A stretch of DNA of 64,000 bases from DATBLE01 sp036555585 (GTDB lineage Bacteria; Actinomycetota; Thermoleophilia; Gaiellales; Gaiellaceae). This document shows positions 16,937-24,970 of the stretch, piece after piece. The stretch spans positions 1 to 64,000 of the forward strand of contig DATBLE010000010.1 in the NCBI GenBank assembly GCA_036555585.1. The letters run 5' to 3'. Below the pieces are notes generated by a model, which had not been told where the DNA came from, made no database searches, and saw nothing but the letters and a program-made list of their open reading frames with translations. Position 1 is the first letter of the stretch, and the number at the start of each line of letters is the position of its first letter. Made by a program: the position numbers and the translations under genes.

Positions 16937-17482
16937 GTGGACGCACCCGTGACGATCGAGCGCCTGGACGGCGCGGCCGCCCGAAGCCACCGCGACGCCC
17001 TCGCCGCCGTGCTCCACGACTGCGTCAAGGGCGGGGCGTCGGTCAGCTTCATGGCGCCGTTCACGGTGGAAGAGGCGCGCGCCTACTTCGAGTCGGTCGA
17101 GGCGGGCGTCGAGGCCGGCAGCCGAGTCCTGCTGGCAGCGTTCGACGGGGACGAGCTCGTCGGGACGGTTCAGGTCGCGGCCGCCTGGCCGCCGAATCAG
17201 CCGCACCGCGCCGACGTCGCAAAGCTGCTGGTACGCCGGTCGGCGCGCCGGCGAGGCGTGGGACGGAAGCTCATGGAGCGGGCCGAAGCCGAGGCGCTGG
17301 CCGAGGGCTGGACGCTGCTCGTCCTGGATACCGTCACCGGCGATCCGGCCGAGCGACTCTACGAGCGGATGGGGTGGACGAAGGTGGGGGTGATCCCGAA
17401 CTTCGCGCTCTACCCGGACGGGCGGCCCTGCGACACGACCGTCTTCTGGAAGGCCCCCGGGGGCGTTCAGGCCGGAGCGTAG
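16937..17482 (+). CDS. GNAT-family N-acetyltransferase
   Basis: A 181-residue acetyl-CoA-dependent transferase. The acetyl-CoA loop is VRRSARRRGVGRKLMERAE (about 95-113), preceded by the beta strand DELVGTVQVAA and followed by TLLVLDTVTGDPAERLYERMG. The substrate is unknown; relatives act on small amines or antibiotics. GTG at 16937 gives VDAPVTIERLDG. Its last 16 bases overlap the convergent parB gene. Confidence 0.8.
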   Translation: MDAPVTIERLDGAAARSHRDALAAVLHDCVKGGASVSFMAPFTVEEARAYFESVEAGVEAGSRVLLAAFDGDELVGTVQVAAAWPPNQPHRADVAKLLVRRSARRRGVGRKLMERAEAEALAEGWTLLVLDTVTGDPAERLYERMGWTKVGVIPNFALYPDGRPCDTTVFWKAPGGVQAGA

Positions 17483-18330
17483 CGTTCCAGTGCCTCGGCG
17501 AGCTCGGCCAGCTCGTACTCGTCGGCGAACTGGATCTCGAGCCGGCCGCGCGTCAGCCGGACCGGCAGGCCGGTCAGCCGCTCGACTGCCGTGCGCACGC
17601 GGGCGGCCAGCGCCGGGTCGACCGGCGCGCCCTTGACCCGGGGCTTCTGCTGTGCTCCCGCCCACCGCGCTCTCTGCTCCGCCGCGCGCACCGACATGCC
17701 CGTCTTGACGATCTCGCGGGCGAGCCTGCGGCGCCCCTCCTGGTCGGGGACGGCGAGCACCGCCCGCGCGTGACCCTCGCTCAGCTCGCCACGCTCGACG
17801 AGCGCAAGGACGTCGTCGGAGAGCTCCAGCAGCCGGATGCGGTTCGACACCGACGGCTTCGAGCGCCCGACCCGTTCTGCCACCTCGCCGAGCGAGAGCC
17901 CGAACTCGTCGATCAGGAGCGCGCACGCTCGCGCCTCCTCCACCGGGGACAGGTCCTCGCGGGCGACGTTCTCGACCAGGGCGAGCAGGAGCGACTCGGT
18001 GTCGTCGGCGTCGCGGACGAGCGCCGGCACGGTCGGCAGCCCTGCCTGGCGCGCGGCTCGCCAGCGCCGCTCGCCGGCGATCAGCTCGAACCCGCCGGCG
18101 GGCCGGTGACGGACGACGACGGGCTGGATCACGCCCTGCGACCGCACCGAGTCGGCGAGCCCGTGCGCCGCCTCGGAGTCGTGGCGCTTTCTGGGCTGCC
18201 GCGGATTGGGATGGATCGTCTCCACCGGCAGCTGCGTCAGCTCGGTCCGGGAAGCCCCGCCCATCAAGACCTCGAGGCCGCGCCCGAGCCCCCTTCTTGC
18301 GGACCGCACGTCGTCAGGAACGCTCGACAA
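17467..18330 (-). CDS. parB: Chromosome-partitioning protein ParB
   Basis: A 287-residue CTP-dependent DNA clamp that loads at parS near the origin and recruits ParA and SMC. The N-terminus RGLGRGLEVLMGG is the ParA-stimulating basic peptide. The CTP-binding N-domain follows with HPNPRQPRK, and the signature AGERRWRAARQAG lies near residue 88. The central helix-turn-helix has LGEVAERVGRSKPSVSNRIRLL, and the last 45 residues form a dimerisation domain. The start overlaps the parA stop by 17 bases. No canonical parS (TGTTTCACGTGAAACA) was found in this window by eye. Confidence 0.95.
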   Translation of the reverse strand: MSSVPDDVRSARRGLGRGLEVLMGGASRTELTQLPVETIHPNPRQPRKRHDSEAAHGLADSVRSQGVIQPVVVRHRPAGGFELIAGERRWRAARQAGLPTVPALVRDADDTESLLLALVENVAREDLSPVEEARACALLIDEFGLSLGEVAERVGRSKPSVSNRIRLLELSDDVLALVERGELSEGHARAVLAVPDQEGRRRLAREIVKTGMSVRAAEQRARWAGAQQKPRVKGAPVDPALAARVRTAVERLTGLPVRLTRGRLEIQFADEYELAELAEALERYAPA

Positions 18331-19069
18331 GCTCCATCGCCACCTTCCAGTAGGCCTCGGCGCCGGGGGACCGGCGGTCGTAGGCGATTGCGGGAAGCCC
18401 GTGGCTCGGCGCCTCGGCGAGACGCACGGAGCGCGGAACCGACGTCTCGAACACCAGCTCGCCGAGATGGCGGCGCAGCTCCTCGCCGACCTCTGCGGAC
18501 AGCCGGGTCCGTCCGTCGACCATCGTCAGCAGCACCCCGGCGACGGCGAGCCGGGGGTTGAGCCGGGTCTTGACGATCTCCACCGAGCGCAGGAGCTGCG
18601 ACAGCCCCTCGAGCGCGTAGTACTCGGCCTGCACGGGGACGAGCACGCGGTCGGCAGCGGCGAGCGCGTTGACGGTCAGCGGACCGAGCGACGGCGGGCA
18701 GTCGAGGAAGACGAAGGCGTACCCCTCCGCCGCGCCTGCGAGCGAGGCGGCCAGGAACCGCTCGCCGTCGTCACGGCGCGCGAGCTCGACGGCGGCACCG
18801 GCGAGGTCGGGCTTCGACGGCACGAGCCAGAGGTTCCGGAAGCGCGTCGGCTTCGCCAGCTCGTCGAGCGGCGCGCCGTCGAGCAGGTCGTAGCTGGACG
18901 TCCCGTTCGCCTGCTCGCCCAGCCCCGACGTGGCGTTCGCCTGCGGGTCGAGGTCGACGACGAGCGCCTTCTCGCCGGCCTCGGCGAGGCACGCGGCGAG
19001 GTTGACGGCGGTCGTCGTCTTCCCGACCCCGCCCTTCTGATTCGCGACTGCGTAGACCCGACCGGGCAC
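18314..19069 (-). CDS. parA: Chromosome-partitioning ATPase ParA (Soj-like)
   Basis: A 251-residue deviant-Walker ATPase that binds DNA non-specifically and drives origin segregation with ParB. The Walker A motif is KGGVGKTT at 12-19, with signature Lys12. Walker A' is VVDLDPQANAT (about 38-48), and Walker B is FVFLDCPPSLG. GTG at 19069 is the start. It is encoded upstream of parB in the same minus-strand set as rsmG and jag, the classical origin-proximal order. Confidence 0.95.
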   Translation of the reverse strand: MPGRVYAVANQKGGVGKTTTAVNLAACLAEAGEKALVVDLDPQANATSGLGEQANGTSSYDLLDGAPLDELAKPTRFRNLWLVPSKPDLAGAAVELARRDDGERFLAASLAGAAEGYAFVFLDCPPSLGPLTVNALAAADRVLVPVQAEYYALEGLSQLLRSVEIVKTRLNPRLAVAGVLLTMVDGRTRLSAEVGEELRRHLGELVFETSVPRSVRLAEAPSHGLPAIAYDRRSPGAEAYWKVAMELVERS

Positions 19070-19160
19070 TCGAACATTCTTTCTTCGCGGCCGGACAGGC
19101 CGCTCCTCTAGTCCGTGCGCTCGGGCTCAGTCGCCCGAGCGCGAGTGCCAACGCCGGCGC

Positions 19161-19772
19161 CTACGTCAATGGTCGCTTTCGGGCAATGCCCGGTCTGCGC
19201 GGAAACCCTGCCGGAGTGGGCGCGACCTTCGGCACGACGAGGAGGCCCGGGTGGAGCTCCGGTTCACCGCCGCCGAGCTGCGGCGAGGCGGCAGCCACGG
19301 CATCGGCGTCGGCCGAGGGGCCGACGAACAGGATCGCCGCACCGCCCACCGCGACCAGCGGCAGGCACCATTCGAGCGCGACAGGCGGCGGGGCAAGCGC
19401 CTTCGCGACCGCGACCCCGAACGTGTCGACGGGCTGTTCTTCCGCGCGGCCGCACACGACGCGCACGTTGGGGAAGTCCCGCGCGATCGACTCGAGGAAG
19501 TCGCATTTCCGTCTGGTCGCTTCGAGCAGGACGACCTCGCGCTCGGGCAGTGCCGCCGCGATCGGGATCCCCGGAGCACCGCCTCCGGAACCGACGTCCA
19601 CCAGAGGCCCTTCGTAGCGCTCGACGAGCGGGACGGCGGCGAGACTCTGCTCCAGGTGGACCCGGCGGGCCTCAGCCGGGTCGGTGACGGCGGTCAGTCC
19701 CGGCGTTCCGAGCAGCCGCTCCAGCCAGCGCTCAATCGGGCTCGACGACGACGTATCGATACGGCTCGTCAC
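19161..19772 (-). CDS. rsmG: 16S rRNA (guanine-N7) methyltransferase RsmG
   Basis: An enzyme of about 203 residues that methylates N7 of G527 of 16S rRNA in the 530 loop; loss gives low-level streptomycin resistance in other bacteria. The SAM-binding region is VDVGSGGGAPGIPIA, followed by VVLLEATRRKCDFL. The start is uncertain. GTG at 19772 is used because no ATG/GTG lies closer to RWLERLL, and it makes the gene overlap the 3' end of jag by 41 bases in another frame. Confidence 0.88.
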   Translation of the reverse strand: MTSRIDTSSSSPIERWLERLLGTPGLTAVTDPAEARRVHLEQSLAAVPLVERYEGPLVDVGSGGGAPGIPIAAALPEREVVLLEATRRKCDFLESIARDFPNVRVVCGRAEEQPVDTFGVAVAKALAPPPVALEWCLPLVAVGGAAILFVGPSADADAVAAASPQLGGGEPELHPGLLVVPKVAPTPAGFPRRPGIARKRPLT

Positions 19773-20415
19773 CCTCGCTGCGCGTGCCCACGCCGGGCTC
19801 GTCCTGGAGCCGGAGGTGGACGATCCTGCGCTCGATCGAGGACATCGGCTCGAGCTCGACCGGCTCTCCCGTCGACGTGGCGCGCCGGGCGCTGCGCACC
19901 GCGAGAGCCTCGAGCGTCTCGCGACGGCGATCGCGGTAGCCGGCAGCGTCGACGACCACGTCCTTGCGGTCGTCACCGTAGGTGCGGTAGGCAACCGCGC
20001 TGGCGAGGTACTGGATCGCGTCGATCGTCTGGCCGTGGCGGCCGATCAGCAGGCCGAGGTCGCCGCCGGTCAGGGAGGCGGTGACCGTCTCGTCGTCTTC
20101 GCCGACGTCGATCCGGCAGTCGACCCCCAGCGCGGCGACGATCCGGCCGAGCAGGTCGCGCAGGTCGGCCGCGAGCGTCGACTCGTCCCCGGAAGCCGTC
20201 GGCGGCGCGGGCACCGCAGCAGCGTCCACGGTCGCGGTCACCCGCGCCGGGGCATAGCCGACGCCGAGCAGCCCGCGCTCTCCTTCCGAGACCACCTCGA
20301 AGCGGACCGCGGACTTGTCCAGACCGGGGAGCAGCCGCTCGAGCTCGCGCAGCGCCTGCCACTTGGCTTCGCCGACCGTCTCCCCGGTCGCCTCGACCTG
20401 ATGGGGCTCGCTCAT
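19732..20415 (-). CDS. khpB: RNA-binding protein Jag/KhpB
   Basis: A 227-residue protein with an N-terminal Jag domain (EATGETVGEAKWQALRELER), a KH domain with the GxxG loop (GGDLGLLIGRHGQTIDAIQYL, split here by strand elements), and an R3H domain (YRDRRRETLEALAVRSARRA, then SSIERRIVHLRL). It binds RNA and influences cell elongation and division in Gram-positives. ATG at 20415 overlaps the yidC stop by four bases (ATGA), the usual yidC-jag coupling. Confidence 0.93.
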   Translation of the reverse strand: MSEPHQVEATGETVGEAKWQALRELERLLPGLDKSAVRFEVVSEGERGLLGVGYAPARVTATVDAAAVPAPPTASGDESTLAADLRDLLGRIVAALGVDCRIDVGEDDETVTASLTGGDLGLLIGRHGQTIDAIQYLASAVAYRTYGDDRKDVVVDAAGYRDRRRETLEALAVRSARRATSTGEPVELEPMSSIERRIVHLRLQDEPGVGTRSEGDEPYRYVVVEPD

Positions 20416-21236
20416 CGGCCGCCTTTCCGCTTCTTCTTGCGCTTGACCCGCCGGGGCGCGGCCGGGGCCGAGCGGACCGCGGCCGGTGCCCGCTCGCGCG
20501 TCTCGGCGACACCGTCGGTGGAGGCTGCCTCCTCCTTCGGAGGAGTGCGCGACGAGCGCTTCGGGGGCGGGGCCGGCTTCGGCACCATCCGTCGCGTGAT
20601 GATCCCCTGGCCGACGGTCCACAGGTTCGTCGTCATCCAGTACATGAGCAGGCCGACGGGGAACCGGCTGACGAACGGCAGGATGAAGAACGGCACGATC
20701 ATGAACAGGATCCGCTGGCTCCGGGGGATGTTCGGAGGCGTGCCGAAGTAGGCGTAGCCGACCTGGCTGCCGAGGTAGAGGACGAGCAGCACGTAGCCCG
20801 ACCAGTGCTCGGTGACGTGGGCGGTGATGTTCGGGACGATCAGCCAGTGCAGCTCGCTCGGAAGCGCGGTGACGTGCTTCGTGAAGTTCTTCAGGACGAA
20901 GTAGAGGGCGAAGAAGACCGGGATCTGCACCAGCATCGGCAGGCAGGACGCCGCCGGGTTGATCTCGTTCTCCTTGTAGAACTTCATCAGCTCCTCGTTG
21001 AGGCGCTGCCGGTCGCCCTTGTACTTCTGCTGGATCGCCTTCATCTCCGGCATGTGCGCCTGCATGCGCTGCATCGAGTGGATCTGGCGCACCATGATCG
21101 GCACGAGCGCGATGCGGACGATGATCGTCAGGGCGACGATCGACCAGCCCCACGAGAGGCCGATGGTGTCGTGCAGGTGCTGGAGCAGCCAGGCGAGCGC
21201 GTTCTCGATCGGGCTGAGGATGCCGCCGACGATCAC
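20412..21236 (-). CDS. yidC: Membrane protein insertase YidC/Oxa1
   Basis: A protein of about 274 residues that inserts and folds inner-membrane proteins, alone or with SecYEG. The conserved core has WGWSIVALTIIVRIALVPI with the hydrophilic-groove Arg, the cytoplasmic hairpin (MQRMQAHMPEMKAIQQKYKG), then PVFFALYFVLKNF and GLLMYWMTTNLWTVGQ. The tail is Lys/Arg-rich (RRVKRKKKRKGGR), suited to ribosome binding. GTG at 21236 overlaps the yidD stop (GTGA) and is preferred over the more distal GTG at 21275. Confidence 0.95.
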   Translation of the reverse strand: MIVGGILSPIENALAWLLQHLHDTIGLSWGWSIVALTIIVRIALVPIMVRQIHSMQRMQAHMPEMKAIQQKYKGDRQRLNEELMKFYKENEINPAASCLPMLVQIPVFFALYFVLKNFTKHVTALPSELHWLIVPNITAHVTEHWSGYVLLVLYLGSQVGYAYFGTPPNIPRSQRILFMIVPFFILPFVSRFPVGLLMYWMTTNLWTVGQGIITRRMVPKPAPPPKRSSRTPPKEEAASTDGVAETRERAPAAVRSAPAAPRRVKRKKKRKGGR

Positions 21237-21448
21237 CGCAGCCGCCCCGGATAGTCGACGCCGCCGTGGCTCCACGGGTTGCAGCGGGCGAGGCGCCAGG
21301 CGGACTTGAGCGTCCCGCGGATCGGGCCGAATTCACGGTAGGCGAGCGAGGCGTACTCCGAGCAGGACGGGTGGTACTTGCAGGTCGGCGCCCCGGCGAC
21401 CCCGGGCGAGGGGAAGAACGCCCGGAGCGCGATGCTCAGGTGCTTCAC
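21233..21448 (-). CDS. yidD: Membrane protein insertion efficiency factor YidD
   Basis: A 71-residue amphipathic, Cys-containing protein. Family signatures are CKYHPSCSEYA and GTLKSAWRLARCNPWSHGG. It assists YidC-dependent insertion. It overlaps rnpA by four bases (ATGA) and yidC by four bases, so the rnpA-yidD-yidC-jag set is translationally linked. Confidence 0.95.
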   Translation of the reverse strand: MKHLSIALRAFFPSPGVAGAPTCKYHPSCSEYASLAYREFGPIRGTLKSAWRLARCNPWSHGGVDYPGRLR

Positions 21449-21789
21449 GCGCCCGCCTTTCCGAGGACCTCGTCGAGGCGCTCGCCGAGCCAGCCGGCGT
21501 CGCGGTCGGCCAGGGCCTCGCCCAGCGCGGGCCGCGCGACCAGCACGTAGTCGCGGCCTGCGGGCACGCGGTCGACGCGAGCGTGCCAGCTCTCGCGGAG
21601 GCGGCGCTTCACGCGGTTCCGCTCCACCGCGCTGCCGGCGCCCTTCGGCACGGCGATGCCCAGGCGCGGCTCCCCCTCGTCGTCGCGCGGAAACCAGTAC
21701 AGGACGAGAAAACGGGTGGACACCGACCGGCCGTGACGGTAGACCGCGTCGAAGTCCCGCGAGCGGGAGAGACGATACCGGCGCTGCAC
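21445..21789 (-). CDS. rnpA: Ribonuclease P protein component
   Basis: A 114-residue basic protein subunit of RNase P, which trims the 5' leader of tRNA precursors. It has the conserved RNR patch (VERNRVKRRLRES, about 55-67) and the N-terminal YRLSRSRDFDAVYRHG. GTG at 21789 is 16 bases after the rpmH stop. The length is normal. Confidence 0.95.
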   Translation of the reverse strand: MQRRYRLSRSRDFDAVYRHGRSVSTRFLVLYWFPRDDEGEPRLGIAVPKGAGSAVERNRVKRRLRESWHARVDRVPAGRDYVLVARPALGEALADRDAGWLGERLDEVLGKAGA

Positions 21790-21805
21790 GAGCGTGCGAC
21801 CCGCG

Positions 21806-21940
21806 TCAGGCGGAGAGCCGCTTCCGGCCCTTCGCGCGGCGGCGCTTGAGGATCATGCGGCCTGCGCGGCTGGACATGCGCGCACGGAAGCCGTGCTTGC
21901 GCTTCCGGCGCCGTACGTTGGGCTGGTAGGTGCGCTTCAC
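21806..21940 (-). CDS. rpmH: 50S ribosomal protein L34
   Basis: A 44-residue, highly basic protein: VKRTYQPNVRRRKRKHGF then RARMSSRAGRMILKRRRAKG. GTG at 21940 matches the universal N-terminus (MKRTYQPN). An open frame continues upstream, but that sequence is not conserved. It is the first gene of the minus-strand origin-flanking set and is transcribed away from dnaA. Confidence 0.97.
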   Translation of the reverse strand: MKRTYQPNVRRRKRKHGFRARMSSRAGRMILKRRRAKGRKRLSA

Positions 21941-22326
21941 CGGTCGATGCTCGCTTCGCGGGGGCTTCTGAACACGAAAACGGCGGCCTCTGGGCCGCGG
22001 GTCGCCAGTATAGACGAGCCTCGTTCGAGTGGGCCTACGAGCCGCCCGTCGATTTCCGACCGCAACGTGCGGACGAGTTCTCCACAGCCGAGATGTGGAC
22101 AAAGGCGGGGAGGAAAGAGCGAGCAGAGAGGGTGTTTTTCGCGCGCCCTATCACCCTTTCGAGTCCCGCTGTCCACACCTGTGGAGAGCGATGTGGAACC
22201 ACGCTAAGTTCCTGCAAATAAGCGGTTTCTGCCGAAGGCGGCGAGGTCCGGAGGCGCCGTTGTCGGGCCCTCGCCACGTTGCTATGCTCGGCGCTCGCTG
22301 TCGTCGAGGAGGAGCGGGCCCCCCGG
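21941..22326. other. Replication origin region (oriC), rpmH-dnaA intergenic
   Basis: A 386-bp non-coding stretch between divergent rpmH and dnaA. DnaA-box-like 9-mers: TTCTCCACA at 22078-22086, a perfect reversed TTGTCCACA (TGTGGACAA) at 22094-22102, CTGTCCACA at 22169-22177, reversed TGTGGAGAG at 22180-22188, and a weaker TGTGGAACC at 22192-22200. The two at 22169 and 22180 face each other with two bases between. Less GC-rich runs (near 22131-22137 and 22207-22230) could unwind. Gene direction flips here. Promoters for rpmH and dnaA must also lie here but are not clearly readable. Confidence 0.85.
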
Positions 22327-23667
22327 GTGGATCAACCGATCGAGCTGACCTCAGAGACGCTCTGGACCGAGGTGGCCGGCCGGCTCAAGGGAGCCCTCAA
22401 CGACTCCACTTACCGAACGTGGTTCGGCGAGGTGGAAGGGCTGGAAGTGACGGACGATACGTTCGTCCTCGCGGTTCCGAACGACTTCACCCGCGAGTGG
22501 ATCGAGGGCCACTTCCTCGAGCTGATCCGCGCCGCGGTCCGCGACGCGACCGGGCAGCAGCGGCGGATCCAGCTCACAGTGGCGGAGACCGGCGCCGTTC
22601 CCGACACGATGCAGCCGCCGGCGCAGCGAATCAGCGAGTCGGGGCTGAACACGAAGTACACCTTCGACCTGTTCGTGATCGGCTCGTCCAACCGCTTCGC
22701 CCACGCTGCGGCGCTGGCCGTCGCGGAGGCGCCTGCGCAGGCCTACAACCCGCTCTTCATCTACGGTTCGACCGGGCTCGGCAAGACCCACCTGCTCCAG
22801 GCGATCGCGCAGTACGTCATGGAGCACCCGGGGAGCATGTCCGTGCGCTACGTCACCTCGGAGTCGTTCGTCAACGACTTCATCAACTCGCTCCGCGACA
22901 AGCGCATCGAGGGCTTCAAGCAGCGGTACCGCAACTACGACCTGCTGCTGATCGACGACGTCCAGTTCTTCGAGGGCAAGGAGCGCTTCCAGGAGGAGTT
23001 CTTCCACACGTTCAACTCCCTGTACGAGTCGGGCAGCCAGATCGTGCTCTCGTCCGACCGGCCTCCGAAGGAGATCGCGACCCTCGAAGCGCGCCTGCGC
23101 TCGCGGTTCGAATGGGGGCTGATCACGGACATCCAGCCGCCCGATCTCGAGACGCGCATCGCCATCCTGCGGAAGAAGGTCAAGACGGACGGCATCCACG
23201 TCGCCGATCCGCAGTTGCTCACCTTCATCGCCGGCCGGATCTCGACCAACATCCGCGAGCTCGAAGGGGCGCTCACGCGGGTCGTCGCGTTCGCGTCGCT
23301 GACCGGGCGGCCGATGACCGCCGATCTCGCCCAGGACGTGCTCAAGGACGTCTTCCCCCAGGGAGAGGTCGCCCAGGTCACGATCGAGCGGATCCAGGAG
23401 GTCGTCTGCGAGCGCTTCTCGCTCTCGCTCGACGAGCTCTGCAGCCACAAGCGCTCGCAGAACATCGTCTATCCGCGGCAGGTGGCCATGTACCTCTCGC
23501 GCGAGCTGACCGACTCGTCGCTCCCGAAGATCGGCAAGCACTTCGGCGACCGCGACCATACGACCGTGCTGCACGCGAATGCGAAGATCCAGAACATGAT
23601 CCGTGCCGATCGCACTGTGTACAACCTTGTGCAAGAGCTGACCGCACGGGTCAAACAGGTGCGCTGA
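22327..23667 (+). CDS. dnaA: Chromosomal replication initiator DnaA
   Basis: An AAA+ initiator of 446 residues that binds DnaA boxes and melts the origin. Domain I (1 to about 75) includes STYRTWFGEVEGLEV. The linker is short. The AAA+ domain has Walker A GSTGLGKT (147-154) and Walker B LLLIDDVQF (206-214). Domain IV ends with the DNA-binding signature GDRDHTTVLHANAKI. GTG at 22327 is preferred because GAGGAGGAG lies 12 bases upstream and the family N-terminus starts there; an ATG at 22279 would add 16 residues. Confidence 0.96.
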   Translation: MDQPIELTSETLWTEVAGRLKGALNDSTYRTWFGEVEGLEVTDDTFVLAVPNDFTREWIEGHFLELIRAAVRDATGQQRRIQLTVAETGAVPDTMQPPAQRISESGLNTKYTFDLFVIGSSNRFAHAAALAVAEAPAQAYNPLFIYGSTGLGKTHLLQAIAQYVMEHPGSMSVRYVTSESFVNDFINSLRDKRIEGFKQRYRNYDLLLIDDVQFFEGKERFQEEFFHTFNSLYESGSQIVLSSDRPPKEIATLEARLRSRFEWGLITDIQPPDLETRIAILRKKVKTDGIHVADPQLLTFIAGRISTNIRELEGALTRVVAFASLTGRPMTADLAQDVLKDVFPQGEVAQVTIERIQEVVCERFSLSLDELCSHKRSQNIVYPRQVAMYLSRELTDSSLPKIGKHFGDRDHTTVLHANAKIQNMIRADRTVYNLVQELTARVKQVR

Positions 23668-23821
23668 ACTGTGGATTCGCGCATCGCTCACCTCGAGCCT
23701 TGTGGGTTCCCTCGTGATTCTCCCCAGCCGGCGTCCACACCAGAATCGGCTTGCCCATGCGAGCCATGGCGGCTATCCCCTGATCCACAGCGCCTACGAA
23801 CTACGAAAGGTCTTTTAGAAC
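23668..23821. other. dnaA-dnaN intergenic region with DnaA-box-like sites
   Basis: 154 bp with TGATCCACA at 23781-23789 (one mismatch to TTATCCACA), GCGTCCACA at 23731-23739, and a reversed TGTGGATTC at 23670-23678. In many actinobacteria the origin lies in this gap, so the functional oriC may span or be split over both sides of dnaA. A dnaN promoter is expected here but is not clear. Confidence 0.6.
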
Positions 23822-24970
23822 ATGAGTGACATAGACATGACAGCTGGTTCGCAGGCGGGGCTGGGCTCGGGACTGAGCATCACCGTCCCGAGCGAGGAGC
23901 TCGCGCAGAAGCTGGCGCTCGTCAGTCGCGGCGTCTCGACGCGAACAGCCGTTCAGATCCTGGGCGGGATCCTCCTGCGCGCCGCCGGTGGGTCGGTGGA
24001 GCTCGCCGCGACCGACATGGAGCTCTCGCTGCGGACCCCGCTCGACGCCACGGTCGGCAGCGACGGGGCCGTGGTGGTGCCGGGGAAGCTCTTCGCCGAC
24101 CTGTCGCGGCTGCTGCCGCAAGGGGACGCCGAGCTCGAGTTTCGCGAGGAGGAGAGCATCCTCCAGATCCGCTGCGGCCCGGCCGAGTACCGGCTGAACA
24201 CCTACGGTGCCGAGGACTTCCCCCGGTTGCCGGACACCGATGCCGCGCCGACGCACGAGGTCGACGCGGCGTCGCTGCTGGCAACCGTCGCCTCTGTCGG
24301 CCGTGCGGTGTCGCGCGACGAAGCGAGACCCGTTCTCACCGGCATCCTCGTCCGATTCGACGGCGGGAAGCTCGTCATGGCGGCGACCGATTCGTATCGG
24401 CTCTCGTACAAGGAGACTCCGGTCGAGGGTGAGGTGCCCGAGCTCGAGGCGATCGTCCCTGCCAGAGCCCTCGACGAGGTGCGCAGGCTGGCGGCCGGCG
24501 CGGACACGCTCGAGCTCGGCGTCCAGGAGAACCAGGTCCTGTTCGGCGTCGGCGGCACCTGGCTGACCACTCGCCGCATCGAGGGCCAGTTCCCGAAGTT
24601 CGACGAGCTGCGGCCCAAGGAGTTCGAGCACGAGGTCGTCCTCCCGCGAGCGGAGCTGCTCGAGGTCGTCCGCCGGACCGCGGTGATGGCCCACCGCAAC
24701 TCGCCTCTTCGCCTGCGCTTCGCCGAGGGCGAGGTGACGATCTGGGCGCAGACGCAGGACGTCGGGGAGGCCCGCGAGACGCTGCCGGTCCGGTTCGACG
24801 GCGAGCCGCTCGAGATCGGGTTCAACGCCGACTTCCTCCGCGACGGAATCGAATCCGCGGAGGGCGAGGAGATGCGGCTGCGGCTGATCGACCCGCTGCG
24901 GCCGGGCCTGATCCAGGGCCCGAGCGACGACTTCTGGTACCTGATCATGCCGATCCGGCTCGCCGGCTGA
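23822..24970 (+). CDS. dnaN: DNA polymerase III beta subunit (sliding clamp)
   Basis: A 382-residue ring-forming processivity clamp with three similar domains. Recognisable stretches are QILGGILLRAAGG and VELAATDMELSLRT (domain 1), RPVLTGILVRFDGGKLVMAA and ATDSYRLSYKE (domain 2), and LIMPIRL at the C-terminus (hydrophobic cleft end, normal for the family). The first 15 residues (SDIDMTAGSQAG) are an unconserved extension; an ATG six codons in is also possible. It sits between dnaA and recF as usual. Confidence 0.97.
   Translation: MSDIDMTAGSQAGLGSGLSITVPSEELAQKLALVSRGVSTRTAVQILGGILLRAAGGSVELAATDMELSLRTPLDATVGSDGAVVVPGKLFADLSRLLPQGDAELEFREEESILQIRCGPAEYRLNTYGAEDFPRLPDTDAAPTHEVDAASLLATVASVGRAVSRDEARPVLTGILVRFDGGKLVMAATDSYRLSYKETPVEGEVPELEAIVPARALDEVRRLAAGADTLELGVQENQVLFGVGGTWLTTRRIEGQFPKFDELRPKEFEHEVVLPRAELLEVVRRTAVMAHRNSPLRLRFAEGEVTIWAQTQDVGEARETLPVRFDGEPLEIGFNADFLRDGIESAEGEEMRLRLIDPLRPGLIQGPSDDFWYLIMPIRLAG

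Noticed and set aside
17467..19200. Search for parS (TGTTTCACGTGAAACA) near parAB
   Set aside because: No match or near-match seen by eye there or elsewhere in the window; CACGTG cores found lack the flanks.
22279..22326. ATG at 22279 as the dnaA start
   Set aside because: The 16 residues it adds are not DnaA-like, and the better ribosome site (GAGGAGGAG) serves the GTG at 22327.
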